Of a DNA stretch of 52,446 nt, positions 38,801-46,830 are shown piece by piece. This DNA is from Clostridiales bacterium. Lineage in GTDB: Bacteria > Bacillota > Clostridia > Lachnospirales > CAG-274. The stretch is from the NCBI GenBank assembly GCA_018371275.1, contig JAHALF010000013.1, forward strand, positions 1 to 52,446, read 5' to 3'. Every line of letters begins with the position of its first letter. Within the stretch, counting starts at the first letter, position 1. The notes under the pieces are model-generated. The model saw only the letters and a program-made list of their open reading frames with translations, did no database searches and had not been told where the DNA came from. Position numbers and translations under genes: made by a program.

Positions 38801-41443
38801 TTTTGTATAATCACTAGAATATCCTTTAATATCTAGTAAATCATCTATAAATTCTTTATAAATATTAGGTGGTATCCAAGTTGAACCTAAAGTAAAGCCT
38901 ATTTCACTAGGTTTTAATGGTATAGGTTGTACTTCTTCTAATGCTTTAACATTCTTTTCAAATATAGGTAACTCCCTTGCTTTTTCTCTTGCAATAGCTA
39001 ATTTATCTTTTACATATCCTGTTAAGTATTCATCTGCCGTTACATAGCCTATATAAATATTATCTTTATTGTAAAGTATAGGGTCTTGAAATATTTTATT
39101 TCCTAATTCTTCTATTACTTCATCTTTAGATTTATTATAAAGTTTAGACATATATTCAATATCAACTCGTCCCAAGTTATTAAGACAAACTTTTAAACTA
39201 TCTTCTGCATTTTCAATTTTTATTTCACTTTTTATTTTTATTGTTGGCTTATAAAATATATCTGTTTTTTCAAACTTTCCATTTGCTTCTTTTTCAATAG
39301 ATGTTAATAATGGAAAATTAATATCATTTATAAATACACCAATATTAGCTTTGTCATTTATATAACCATTTTTAGCTACAAACTTATCATATTTTTCATT
39401 TAAAGTTTGTATTTTATTTTGTAATTCATTATTAAATTGTTCTGTTGTATAGTTTTGTATTATTTCATCTTTAGTTTGAAAATCTATTATATCTCTTAAA
39501 GCCTCATTTATACCTATTAAACCTGTTAGTCTTTCAGCTTTTTTGCCTGTTATATCTACTTTAGTTAATTCATTATTTTCTTTATAATAAATTTGATTAT
39601 CAATTATCCCATAAGATAAATTTCTAATATTGTTGTCTATATTTACAATTTCTTTTGTATCTTCTTTTTCTTCTTTCACTTCATAGAATTTATAAGTACA
39701 ATGTAAATTTTCTATTACATTATCTAAAAGTTCATAAAGATTAGCATTTTCAAAAGGTTTACAAGCAGTTAAATTTTCTGCTCCATACATACTCCTGTCA
39801 AATACCATTTCTCCCAAAATCATTTGAGGATTATCAATAAAATAATTATTAATAGGTATTCCGTTTTTATCTTCAGAAATATTAAGCCACCTTACACTTT
39901 TTTCTATTTCTAATAAAGGTGTTTCTCTTTTTTGAAAAAATATAATATCTGTTGTAACATCTGTATTTGCTATTTGTTTAAAAGCATTATTAGGAAGTCT
40001 TATAGCTCCAACAAGTTCAGCTCTTTCGTTTACATACTCTCTTAAACTACTATCTTTTTTATCAAGTACACCTTTAGTAGCTATTATTCCAATAATGCCA
40101 TTTGGCTTTACTTTATCTATCATTTTTGCTATAAAATAATCGTGTATTTTAAAGTTACATTGATTATAAATAGGGTCATTTACTTGTAGATTATTAAAAG
40201 GTATATTTGACATAGCTACATCAAAATAGTTATTAGGGTAATTTGTTTCTTCAAAACCTTGTATACTAATATTAGCATTAGGGTATAACTGTCTTGCTAT
40301 TCTTCCTGTTATACTATCCAATTCTACACCATAAAGAGTAGAGTTTTTCATTTTATTAGGTAAAACAGAGAAAAAGTTACCTGTTCCCATACTAGGGTCT
40401 AGTATTTTTCCTTGTTCAAAACCAAAATTATCAAGTGCTTTATACATAGCTTGTACTATTTTTTGTTCTGTATAAAAAGCAGTTGTTGTTGATTTTCTAG
40501 CAGATTTAAACTCCTCTTCTGTTAAAATATTTTTAAATGTTTGGTATTCTTCTTCAAAACCTACTTTATTACCTAGTGCATTTGCAATACCACCAAAACC
40601 ATTATAACCTGCTAATATTTTTTGTTCTTCTTGTGTTACTTGTCTATCCTCTTCTTCTATTTTCTTTAATAATGTTATTATTTCAATATTTTTTCTTGCT
40701 CTTGTTTTAACTCCACCATCATATAGATTGTCTTCTTCACTATAAATATAATTTTGAGTTTGTTCTATATTATTATCTAGTGTAAAATCTTCTGTTATTT
40801 CATTATCTATATAATATTCATTTTCAAATAGTTCTTCATTTGAAATTTCTTGTTGCATTTCTTCGAATTCATCTGGTATATTGTAATCTCCTATATTGTT
40901 GATATAATCTTCATATATACCATCTTGAAAGTAATCATTAATAGTTTGATTAATTTCATTATAAGAAAATGTAACTCCTATATCTTGAATAATAAAATTT
41001 AGTCCATTTTCATTAGACTTTACTTGTATATTAATTCCTAAATTTTCATCATAGTATAATAAATCTAAATCTTTAAAAAATTCTTTTGTACTTTCAAGTT
41101 TTATATTATCATTATTTTGTATTAAATCTAAAATTTTCTTGTCATCAATTTTTTCTTGTCTTAAAAAATTTAACTTAATTTCATTGAATAAAACTTGGTT
41201 TTCTTCATCTAATTCATCATAAGTTAATATTTCTTCTGTATTTTTAGTAATCTCTTGTTCTTTTTCTTCAGTTTGTTCTTCAACTTGACTTTTTAAAGCA
41301 TTATATATAGTTTCTACGCTTTCTTCTCTAAATATTGGATAACCACCATTTGAAAGAGTTAAAGATACTTGATTAAAAAGCTCATTAACTCTATAAATCA
41401 AATACTTACTATCTTCAAACTCTATTTCTTTACCTACATTACT
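35789..41443 (-). CDS. Giant N6-methylase / SNF2-type helicase of the conjugative element
   Basis: About 1,880 residues; numbering here is from the TTG at 41401. VGKEIEFED...YPIF near the start is an accessory domain. An N6-adenine methylase core follows, with SAM motif ILDPSMGTGNFF near 334 and NIPF as motif IV near 399. The helicase core then has LIAHEVGAGKT (Walker A, near 1020), DESHRYKN (about 1185), YLTGTPITNS and the GxGTNVQ...QRNGRILRQGNE block near 1520. Proteins of this build are a hallmark of Tn1549-like elements and probably protect or process transferred DNA. No ATG with a ribosome binding site opens this frame. It joins the ArdC-like ORF upstream if one A is restored at about 41440, and the DUF6908 piece downstream. 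Confidence 0.8.
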   Translation of the reverse strand, partial: SNVGKEIEFEDSKYLIYRVNELFNQVSLTLSNGGYPIFREESVETIYNALKSQVEEQTEEKEQEITKNTEEILTYDELDEENQVLFNEIKLNFLRQEKIDDKKILDLIQNNDNIKLESTKEFFKDLDLLYYDENLGINIQVKSNENGLNFIIQDIGVTFSYNEINQTINDYFQDGIYEDYINNIGDYNIPDEFEEMQQEISNEELFENEYYIDNEITEDFTLDNNIEQTQNYIYSEEDNLYDGGVKTRARKNIEIITLLKKIEEEDRQVTQEEQKILAGYNGFGGIANALGNKVGFEEEYQTFKNILTEEEFKSARKSTTTAFYTEQKIVQAMYKALDNFGFEQGKILDPSMGTGNFFSVLPNKMKNSTLYGVELDSITGRIARQLYPNANISIQGFEETNYPNNYFDVAMSNIPFNNLQVNDPIYNQCNFKIHDYFIAKMIDKVKPNGIIGIIATKGVLDKKDSSLREYVNERAELVGAIRLPNNAFKQIANTDVTTDIIFFQKRETPLLEIEKSVRWLNISEDKNGIPINNYFIDNPQMILGEMVFDRSMYGAENLTACKPFENANLYELLDNVIENLHCTYKFYEVKEEKEDTKEIVNIDNNIRNLSYGIIDNQIYYKENNELTKVDITGKKAERLTGLIGINEALRDIIDFQTKDEIIQNYTTEQFNNELQNKIQTLNEKYDKFVAKNGYINDKANIGVFINDINFPLLTSIEKEANGKFEKTDIFYKPTIKIKSEIKIENAEDSLKVCLNNLGRVDIEYMSKLYNKSKDEVIEELGNKIFQDPILYNKDNIYIGYVTADEYLTGYVKDKLAIAREKARELPIFEKNVKALEEVQPIPLKPSEIGFTLGSTWIPPNIYKEFIDDLLDIKGYSSDYTKLSYLEQIGEYHIEGKSLGGTKVNETYGTKRMNALSIIENTLNLKPIRINDKIEETDNKTGELKTRYVLNHKETILAKVKQEEIKNEFEKFITKDERRLEYLTNIYNEKFNNFVSRKYDGSNLELPNISKDITLRDYQKNVIARAIYSNSNVLIAHEVGAGKTFSAIASIYEQKRLGIVKKPLIVVPNHLTKQWGKEFLRLYPNANILVARKTDFEKENRQKFISKIATNDFDAIIIHHTGFEKIGISKETRLKQTEEEIENITKSLEEMSLMFGRKKDWSVKQLEILKNNLEVKYNEIYNEKTKDKHIDFEQLGVDCLVIDESHRYKNREIYTKMQRVAGINTSKAEIAMSTHLKAQYISNLNGGKEVIYLTGTPITNSMSELYVIQNTLQPKDLEKKGINSFDKWVSTFGIVEESDEIKPEGIGYQKKMRLTKFHNLPELIKVFNNVADVKTAETLNLPRPTLKTGKEQIIKAELTEEQKLIVDLLVDRAEEIRKGNVDAEIDNFLKVTLDARLLSIDPRILDSEIPYNANTKLNLCARKVAEIYHQTTENKSTQLIFCDSGTPKEDKFNFYDALKKELLENGVSNDEIAYIHNAKTDEQKEKLFEKVRNGEIRVLIGSTERMGVGTNVQNKLYALHNLDIPWRPDQLTQRNGRILRQGNENKEVEIFNYITEGSFDSYLYQILENKQKFISQVMTEKSPLRVCDDIDEVVLNYAEIKGLAMKNPFMKEKMQVETEINKLNLLKGNWLDAKEKYKDNIDILPVRINRLKSVINNINLDIETYENNKTTDFEITLNNIKFSDRAKAGDYFMEIKSKLEKETNTSNIQEIGSYAGLKVGFTTVMGVSKLYLIGNKTYEKELGVSSIGNITRLENLASDIESQLPIYENRLNEVKKDLENSKEQINKPFEQEERLAYLIQRKIKIDYNIENGITEEINKKDLEIDNSRVIESDEIKEPIKIEKVEKFINEQLENNSIETKIDINQDKDKLSKEIYNRLIILVKMF

Positions 41444-42732
41444 TTAATATAGTTTAATATATCTTCTTGTAATACTTCTTCTATATCTTCAATAGGCTTT
41501 TCTTCAATAGAAAAAGAGCCTAAATCTTTATTAGGCTCTTGTATTTCTTCTATATTATCATTTATACTACTTTCTCTATTATATCCTTGATTGTCATCTC
41601 TTCTGCTATTTGGTGTATATGTGCTAGATGTGATGCTCTCTCCAATGTCTTGTCTGATGGTGGCATTGGTTGTTCCTCCAGTAATTGCTTGACTATTTTC
41701 TCCTTGTAGTTCTCTGCCATTTCCTGTATTTCTAACATTCTCTTGTTGAGTTCCCCTGTCATTACTAACGTTGTTATCTCGTGACGTTTGTTCTCCAGTA
41801 GGTACTCTTTCCACATCATTCCATAAGGTACTTGGCTCGGTTCTATCTCCATTTCCTCCTCCAATTCGAACATTGGATACCATAGTCCTGTTTCCTCGTC
41901 CTCGAAGTACTCTATCTCCCAACCTGTCGGTGTCGTTTCTATCTTGGTTCTGCCCTCTGCTATTGCCTTGTGCATTGCTTGTATTAGTTTCTCGTCCATT
42001 TTGTAATTCTCCTTTACGTTCTTTTTCTTTTTCAAGTTTTTTCACTTGTATAAAAACTTCTCTTAATATTTCCCTTGATACATCTGTTATTAAACTTCCT
42101 GTTTTTGAAAATACCTTAATATCTTTTATACTATCAAAGTCTAAATTATTTGGCAAGTCTATTTCATAATTACATTTTTTTAATAACATATAAAATACAC
42201 TTTCAATTGCTATATTATATGCTTTATTTTGAGTTTCTTCATCTATTTCAATATTTTCAAAGTAATTATCTTTTTTAGCTATCTCTTCTACTGCTCTACC
42301 ATATAAATAATCACTTAAATTTTCATAATCTTTTCCTAAAGTTTTATTTAGATTTTTTAATAGTTGTTGTTTATCTTCTTCTTTTATTTCCCATTTATAA
42401 TCTAATACCTTTTTATAACTTGCATAACTTCCATTTGTATTTTTTAATTCAAATAAATGTTTATATGTAGGATAAGGATTTTCAATTTCTAAAACTGCTA
42501 GTCCTTTTGTTCCTCTATTTACTTGTCTACCAACATTGTTATTCCATACATCTATTGTTGCTAAAAACTCTGCATTTGGATTTTGATTATGTATTAGTAC
42601 AATATTGTCAAAATGATATTTATTAAACTTAATAGCTGTATTTAATAAACTTTTAAAATCTTCATTTGTTTTTATATTATTTACTACTTGCTCATATTTT
42701 AATTTAAGCTCTTTTATTTTATTATTACTAAT
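41434..42732 (-). CDS. ArdC-like N-terminal part of the giant helicase gene with disordered linker
   Basis: The frame opens after TAG 42738-42736. Its first codons, ATT AGT AAT AAT, give no ATG, GTG or TTG until ATG 42189. The N-terminal part has KYHFDNIVLIHNQNPNAEFLATIDVWNNNVGRQVNRGTKGLAVL, the ArdC/LtrC-type antirestriction or ssDNA-binding domain. The C-terminal part is a linker rich in Gly, Arg, Asn, Asp and Thr (about residues 240-400). This linker coincides with the TnpV gene in another frame, which explains its odd composition and locally higher G+C. The frame ends at TAG 41436-41434, one base out of register with the methylase-helicase ORF. Confidence 0.65.
   Translation of the reverse strand: MSNNKIKELKLKYEQVVNNIKTNEDFKSLLNTAIKFNKYHFDNIVLIHNQNPNAEFLATIDVWNNNVGRQVNRGTKGLAVLEIENPYPTYKHLFELKNTNGSYASYKKVLDYKWEIKEEDKQQLLKNLNKTLGKDYENLSDYLYGRAVEEIAKKDNYFENIEIDEETQNKAYNIAIESVFYMLLKKCNYEIDLPNNLDFDSIKDIKVFSKTGSLITDVSREILREVFIQVKKLEKEKERKGELQNGRETNTSNAQGNSRGQNQDRNDTDRLGDRVLRGRGNRTMVSNVRIGGGNGDRTEPSTLWNDVERVPTGEQTSRDNNVSNDRGTQQENVRNTGNGRELQGENSQAITGGTTNATIRQDIGESITSSTYTPNSRRDDNQGYNRESSINDNIEEIQEPNKDLGSFSIEEKPIEDIEEVLQEDILNYIKVM
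41562..41999 (-). CDS. tnpV: TnpV-like transposon protein overlapping the giant gene in another frame
   Basis: ATG 41999 has AAAGGAG nine bases upstream and opens a 145-residue frame. YPMFELEEEMEIEPSQVPYGMMWKEYLLENKRHEITTLVMTGELNKRMLEI and the helical end with HIHQIAEEMTIKDIIEKVV match the TnpV pattern. TnpV proteins are of unknown function and are carried by conjugative transposons. The gene is fully contained in the ArdC-like ORF, shifted by one base. The region is visibly richer in G and C than its surroundings, and the protein has a normal composition. So the TnpV frame looks like the constrained one, and the linker of the giant protein looks overprinted. Confidence 0.72.
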   Translation of the reverse strand: MDEKLIQAMHKAIAEGRTKIETTPTGWEIEYFEDEETGLWYPMFELEEEMEIEPSQVPYGMMWKEYLLENKRHEITTLVMTGELNKRMLEIQEMAENYKEKIVKQLLEEQPMPPSDKTLERASHLAHIHQIAEEMTIKDIIEKVV

Positions 42733-42754
42733 AGGCTATCACGCCTTTATTTTT

Positions 42755-42781
42755 AACTTGTTCGCCAATGGCGAACAAGTT
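42755..42781. repeat. Perfect 12-bp palindrome next to parB
   Basis: AACTTGTTCGCC-AAT-GGCGAACAAGTT, unusually GC-rich for this DNA, followed by a weaker AAGCC/GGCTT repeat at 42789-42806. It lies in the 88-nt gap between parB and the giant gene. No T-run follows, so it is more likely a protein-binding site (parS-like or operator) than a terminator. Confidence 0.55.
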
Positions 42782-42820
42782 GTGTATTAAGCCATTTTCA
42801 AGGCTTACAAGGTTTTAAAG

Positions 42821-43777
42821 TTACATTTGTGCCACTTGATTTTGACTAAAGTATAGTTCTAATGCTTTATTAATAGTATCATCTATTTCTTCTTGTTTGC
42901 ACTTTTTGTCAAAGTATTTATCTATAATACCTCTACTAACTTTACTATATTTAACCCTAGTTCTTTTAGGCTTTTCTTCATTTTTTAAATAATCTTCTAT
43001 GTTATCTATTGTTAGTTTATCATCTTTATAAGCATTTTTTAATTTTTCTGCCTTTTCTATATTTATTTTAATTTCATTATTTAATAATAAATTTATTTTT
43101 TCTTGTATGCTTATATCTTCTATAAATGAAATATTGTAACCAACTCTAATAGGTAATTGTTCGTTATCTATTTTTTCTAGTAAACTAGGTATAAGTTTTG
43201 CTAATCTCATATATCTTGCTACTGTATCTTTAGATAAGTTATATTTGTTACCTATTTTATATATGGACTTATTTTCATCAATACTTTCATAAGTGTCATT
43301 AAGCATTAAATTGCCTATTTCTTTTAATAAATCGTTCCTTTTACCTTGACTTTTTATAGCTTTATAATGTTGTTCTAGTATATAAGTTCTTTCTGAATGG
43401 GATAAATCACTAAAAGAACGTTGCATTAAGTTAGTTTCTGTTACAATTATTGTTGCTTCTTCAAGTGTCAAATTACTCTTTATAATACAAGGGACTTCTT
43501 TAATTCCAACCTTTTTACAAGCCTCAACTCTATTATGTCCACTTAATATAATATGCTCATTATTATTTTTCCATACAATTATTGGTAATAGTATTCCATA
43601 CTCTTTTACACTTTGTATCATATCTTCAAGTCTTTCTCCACTATATAACTTGAATTTATGATTTGGAAACGACTTTAATTTTTCTATTTGTATTTTTTCT
43701 GTTTCCTTTTTATTTTGTTTTGCAGTAAAACTTAATAATGTATTAAAATCATCTAGTTGCATTGTATCATTATCCAA
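42821..43777 (-). CDS. parB: ParB/RepB-family partition protein
   Basis: 318 residues. The N-terminal ParB domain reads LKSFPNHKFKLYSGERLEDMIQSVKEYGILLPIIVW, IILSGHNRVEACKKVG (the conserved GxxRxxA-type CTP-binding box) and EATIIVTETNLMQRSFSDLSHSERT. A KorB-type helix-turn-helix follows (YNLSKDTVARYMRLAKLIPSLL). It should load on a centromere-like site and, with ParA, help maintain the excised circle. Its start overlaps the parA stop by 8 nt. The palindrome at 42755-42781 is a candidate site. Confidence 0.85.
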   Translation of the reverse strand: MDNDTMQLDDFNTLLSFTAKQNKKETEKIQIEKLKSFPNHKFKLYSGERLEDMIQSVKEYGILLPIIVWKNNNEHIILSGHNRVEACKKVGIKEVPCIIKSNLTLEEATIIVTETNLMQRSFSDLSHSERTYILEQHYKAIKSQGKRNDLLKEIGNLMLNDTYESIDENKSIYKIGNKYNLSKDTVARYMRLAKLIPSLLEKIDNEQLPIRVGYNISFIEDISIQEKINLLLNNEIKINIEKAEKLKNAYKDDKLTIDNIEDYLKNEEKPKRTRVKYSKVSRGIIDKYFDKKCKQEEIDDTINKALELYFSQNQVAQM

Positions 43778-44549
43778 TTTCTATCAACTCCTTTAAAAGA
43801 TTTTCATAGGCTTTGCAAACTTTATTTGTAGGTAAATATTCACATATAATTTGTTTATAAACATTAGCCTCTGCTACTTTAATACTATTTGGTATAACAG
43901 TATTAAAAATATTAATATTTTCTTTAAAACTACTATTTAAAAGTTTCTTTACTTCTTTAGATGTTTTTGTATTTTTACTATCCATTGTTATAAGTATTCC
44001 ATCTATTTTCAATTTTTCATTTACTCTTTTTATCATTAAATAGTGTCTTATTAATTCAGTTAGTCCTTTTACTGATAATATCTCTGATTGTGTAGGTATA
44101 ATTAAACTATCACTTGCAATCATTACATTTATCATAGGTGTACCAATTTGTGGCATACAATCTATTATAATATAGTCATAGTATCCTTTTATATTATCAA
44201 TAAGCTTTTTTAATATATATTCTCTAAAAGGTATTGTTGTTAATTTACTTTCTAATGAAAATAAGTTTGCATTAGATGGTATCAAATCTATACCTTTATT
44301 TTTAATTATTACTTCTTCTTTTTCTATTATATAATTTTTGTCTATAATATTATTTAATATTGTTGATATAGTTGTTGTTATTTGATTTGGATTTTTATTT
44401 CCAATTAATATAGTAGCATTAGCTTGTCCATCAAAATCTATTAATAAAACTCTTTTATTTTGCTTGCCTATTAAATAAGCTAGATTTGTTGCCGTAGTAG
44501 TTTTGCCAACGCCCCCTTTCTCATTAACTATTGCTATAACTTTACTCAT
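43770..44549 (-). CDS. parA: ParA-family partition ATPase
   Basis: 259 residues from ATG 44549, which has AAAGGAG 9-10 nt upstream. The frame extends to 44597, but that extension crosses the terminator region and is not credible. KGGVGKTTTATNLAYLIG (residues 11-28) is the deviant Walker A, LLIDFDGQANAT the A' motif and DYIIIDCMPQIG the Walker B. It is the first gene inside the element's right end and is coupled to parB. A weak promoter (TTGTGT, 16 nt, TAAAAT) may overlap the terminator hairpin. Confidence 0.88.
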   Translation of the reverse strand: MSKVIAIVNEKGGVGKTTTATNLAYLIGKQNKRVLLIDFDGQANATILIGNKNPNQITTTISTILNNIIDKNYIIEKEEVIIKNKGIDLIPSNANLFSLESKLTTIPFREYILKKLIDNIKGYYDYIIIDCMPQIGTPMINVMIASDSLIIPTQSEILSVKGLTELIRHYLMIKRVNEKLKIDGILITMDSKNTKTSKEVKKLLNSSFKENINIFNTVIPNSIKVAEANVYKQIICEYLPTNKVCKAYENLLKELIEIG

Positions 44550-44587
44550 AAAACTCTGCTCCTTTGTAAAAATTTTAAAAATAAAAA

Positions 44588-44641
44588 AATAGGACACAAT
44601 TAAAATCCCTAAAATTTCAAGGTTTTTAATTATGTCCTATT
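44588..44641 (-). terminator. Terminator hairpin at the right end of the element
   Basis: An 18-bp stem with one mismatch (44588-44605 with 44624-44641) is followed on the minus strand by TTTTTTTATTTTT. It overlaps the stop codon of the truncated protease. It would stop host transcription from entering parA, and it probably belongs to the element's end. Confidence 0.7.
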
Positions 44642-45507
44642 ATAGCATTATCATAAGTTTCAAATAAAGATCCTCCTGAATGTGAACCATCATTTGTTCC
44701 AAAAGATATATTTATAGCTATAGGCCTATTTAATTCTATTGCTCTATCTAAAACAAACTTTATAGCACGCATTATCTCAGTATTTCTTGCAAAAGATTCA
44801 CGCCCTTTTTCTCCAAGTTTAACAACTATTATATCACTTTTAGGTGAAACACCTGTATATTTTTTATTAGAAGACAGCCCATTACCACAAGCTATTCCAG
44901 CAACAGCTGTCCCGTGACCTATATCATCATTAGTTTTTACAATACTAAATGGATTTTGAGATAATAAAGCATTATTTATTTCTTCTCTAGTATATAAAGT
45001 TCCAGAAGAAAACCCTTCTGGTGGATTTCCATCTTGTAAAGTTTGATCCCATATATAATCTATCCTAGTTGTTCCATCTTCATTTCTAAAATCTCTATGG
45101 GTATAATTTATTCCAGAATCTATAATAGCAACTAAGGTGCCTTCTCCTGTTAAATTATTTGGTGGTAGTTGTACTTGTTCATTACAACTACTATTTTTTG
45201 CGGTATCTAAAACAATATATAAACTTCTTGGTTGCTCTATATATTCTATTTCCCTATATAAAGTTAAAAGAAATATTTGTTCTTTTTTTAATGTAATTAT
45301 AGCATAATTAGATGATAATATTTCTATACTTACACCCATTTCTTCTTCTATAATTGTTAAGTCATTATTATATTTTACTATAACTTCCCATAAGTTATTT
45401 TGTATATTATAACCTGTATTTATATTACTTTCTTCTAATATATTATCTGGTATGCTAAGTGCTGTTTTTAATTGACTATCTAATTTAAAATCATTAAACT
45501 GAGACAT
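44626..45507 (-). pseudogene. S8 (subtilisin/Csp-like) protease truncated by the element
   Basis: 293 residues of a protein that in Clostridia is about 550 long. The aspartate box VAIIDSGINYTHRDF (Asp130) and histidine box GHGTAVAGIACG (His198) are present, but the frame ends after NISFGTNDGSHSGGSLFETYDNAIIGHN, before the catalytic GTSMAAP serine box. The divergence begins right after LFETY, where homologues continue toward VICVGTGNEG. The last residues and the stop lie in the terminator hairpin that I assign to the element. The missing 3' part is expected beyond the left end of the element, outside this window. The product cannot be an active protease. Confidence 0.8.
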
Positions 45508-45634
45508 TACTATACCACCTTAAAAAACTTATTTCAATATATGCTAAAACCATAAATTTATACTAAATTTCCGTTGAATTTTATTAAAAATTAAAGTATA
45601 ATTTTTTATTATAAAAATTTTTAAGGGGGATATT

Positions 45635-46345
45635 ATGACAAGCTTCTATTTAAAGATAATTGCATTAATAACAATGTTTATAGACCATATAGGATCCGTT
45701 ATATTTCCAAATCACTTCTGGCTTAGATATATAGGTAGGATAGCTTTTCCTATATACGCATTTTTAATATCTGAAGGTCTCAAAAAAACTTCTAATATAA
45801 AAAAATATTTAATAAACCTTTTAATGCTTGCTGTAACTTCTGAACTATTTTATGATTTATGCTTTAATAAAAATATAAGCCTCTTTTATAAAACAAATAC
45901 AGTTTATACTTTATTTATAGCCAGTTTGTCTATATATTTATACAATAAACATTCTAATATTATATTAAAATATTTATCATTACTATTAGGGTTAAGTATA
46001 TCATATATTTTAAAAACAGACTATGATATATTAGGCGTTTTATTAATATTTATTTTTTATTTTTTACATAATAAATATGAATATTTAATATATGGTATCA
46101 TTTGGGTTAATATAAAATATTTAAGTAACATTTCTTACATACTTCAATATATATTTAATAAAAATATATATTTACCAAATATTTATGTAATAAATTCATT
46201 AGGATTATATTTATTTACAATCGTACCTTTTTTAATTATAATGTTTTATAATAATAAAAAAGGTAAAAATTTAAAATATACTTTTTATGTTTTGTATCCA
46301 TTACACCTTTTTATACTTTACATTATAAAACTATTTATATTATAG
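45635..46345 (+). CDS. TraX-family membrane protein
   Basis: 236 residues with about eight transmembrane helices. The start SFYLKIIALITMFIDHIGSVIFPNHFWLRYIGRIAFPIYAFLISEGLKKT is the TraX hallmark. In F plasmids TraX acetylates pilin; chromosomal copies in Clostridia have an unassigned acyltransferase-like role. AAGGGGGATATT precedes the ATG. It is followed 9 nt later by the yaiI-like gene, so they form a pair. Confidence 0.82.
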   Translation: MTSFYLKIIALITMFIDHIGSVIFPNHFWLRYIGRIAFPIYAFLISEGLKKTSNIKKYLINLLMLAVTSELFYDLCFNKNISLFYKTNTVYTLFIASLSIYLYNKHSNIILKYLSLLLGLSISYILKTDYDILGVLLIFIFYFLHNKYEYLIYGIIWVNIKYLSNISYILQYIFNKNIYLPNIYVINSLGLYLFTIVPFLIIMFYNNKKGKNLKYTFYVLYPLHLFILYIIKLFIL

Positions 46346-46354
46346 GAGATTTTT

Positions 46355-46813
46355 ATGAGATTAATAATAGACGCAGATGGCTGTCCTGTAACTAATATAG
46401 CTATTAATATAGCATTAAAATATAATATGGAAATAACAGTTGTATCAGACACATCTCATATTTTTGACTTTAAAAATGATAATATTTCTTATATAATCGC
46501 AGATAAAGGCATAGATAGTTCAGATTTTTTAATATTAAACAAATGTATTAAAAATGATATTATAATAACTCAAGACTATTCTTTAGCTGCAATGTGTCTA
46601 TCAAAAAATTGTTTTGTTATTAACCAAAATGGTTATATATATACAAATGATAATATAGATGAGCTTCTATTAAGAAAACATATAGGTAAAAAACTTAGAA
46701 AAGCTGGTAAAAATGATTTTAAAATAAAAAAACGTACTAAAGAACAAAATGATAACTTTATAGAAAATTTTAACAAGTTATTAAAAAAACTAAAAGAAAC
46801 TAAATTTATTTAG
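46355..46813 (+). CDS. YaiI/YqxD (DUF188, UPF0178) family protein
   Basis: 152 residues. MRLIIDADGCPV, VVSDTSH, ADKGIDSSDFLI and DIIITQDYSLAAMCL are the conserved blocks of this PIN-like family. Its function is unknown, though the acidic residues suggest a nuclease. It is normal length and intact. The end lies inside a bidirectional terminator shared with the convergent hydrolase gene. Confidence 0.88.
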   Translation: MRLIIDADGCPVTNIAINIALKYNMEITVVSDTSHIFDFKNDNISYIIADKGIDSSDFLILNKCIKNDIIITQDYSLAAMCLSKNCFVINQNGYIYTNDNIDELLLRKHIGKKLRKAGKNDFKIKKRTKEQNDNFIENFNKLLKKLKETKFI

Positions 46814-46830
46814 TTTCTTTTAGTTTTTTT
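46783..46830. terminator. Bidirectional terminator, 22-bp perfect stem
   Basis: 46783-46804 pairs with 46809-46830 around a 4-nt loop, with A- and T-runs at the ends. It contains the last codons of both convergent genes. Confidence 0.85.

Larger units (their letters stand above)
1..44641 (-). mobile_element. Integrative conjugative element, Tn1549/CTn-like, right part
   Basis: A continuous minus-strand block holds partition genes, a relaxase, a VirD4 coupling protein, VirB2/B3/B4/B6-like secretion genes, an ArdC/methylase/helicase giant and a sortase-adhesin surface module, as in clostridial conjugative transposons. The right end is placed near 44641, where an S8 protease gene loses its 3' part. 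The left end and the integrase are not in the window, so the left coordinate is only the window edge. Whether the restriction-methylase/YobI operon at 1-8094 lies inside the element is inferred from its position after virB4 and its orientation. Confidence 0.82.

Noticed and set aside
41771..42169. Plus-strand ORF of 132 residues opposite the TnpV region
   Set aside because: There is no ribosome binding site, and it lies opposite two overlapping minus-strand frames whose base composition explains it.
8150..42732. All frameshifts being assembly or sequencing errors
   Set aside because: Not excluded for individual homopolymer indels, but the substitution-type stops and the absence of any lesion in about 15 kb of cargo and chromosomal genes argue against it as the sole cause.
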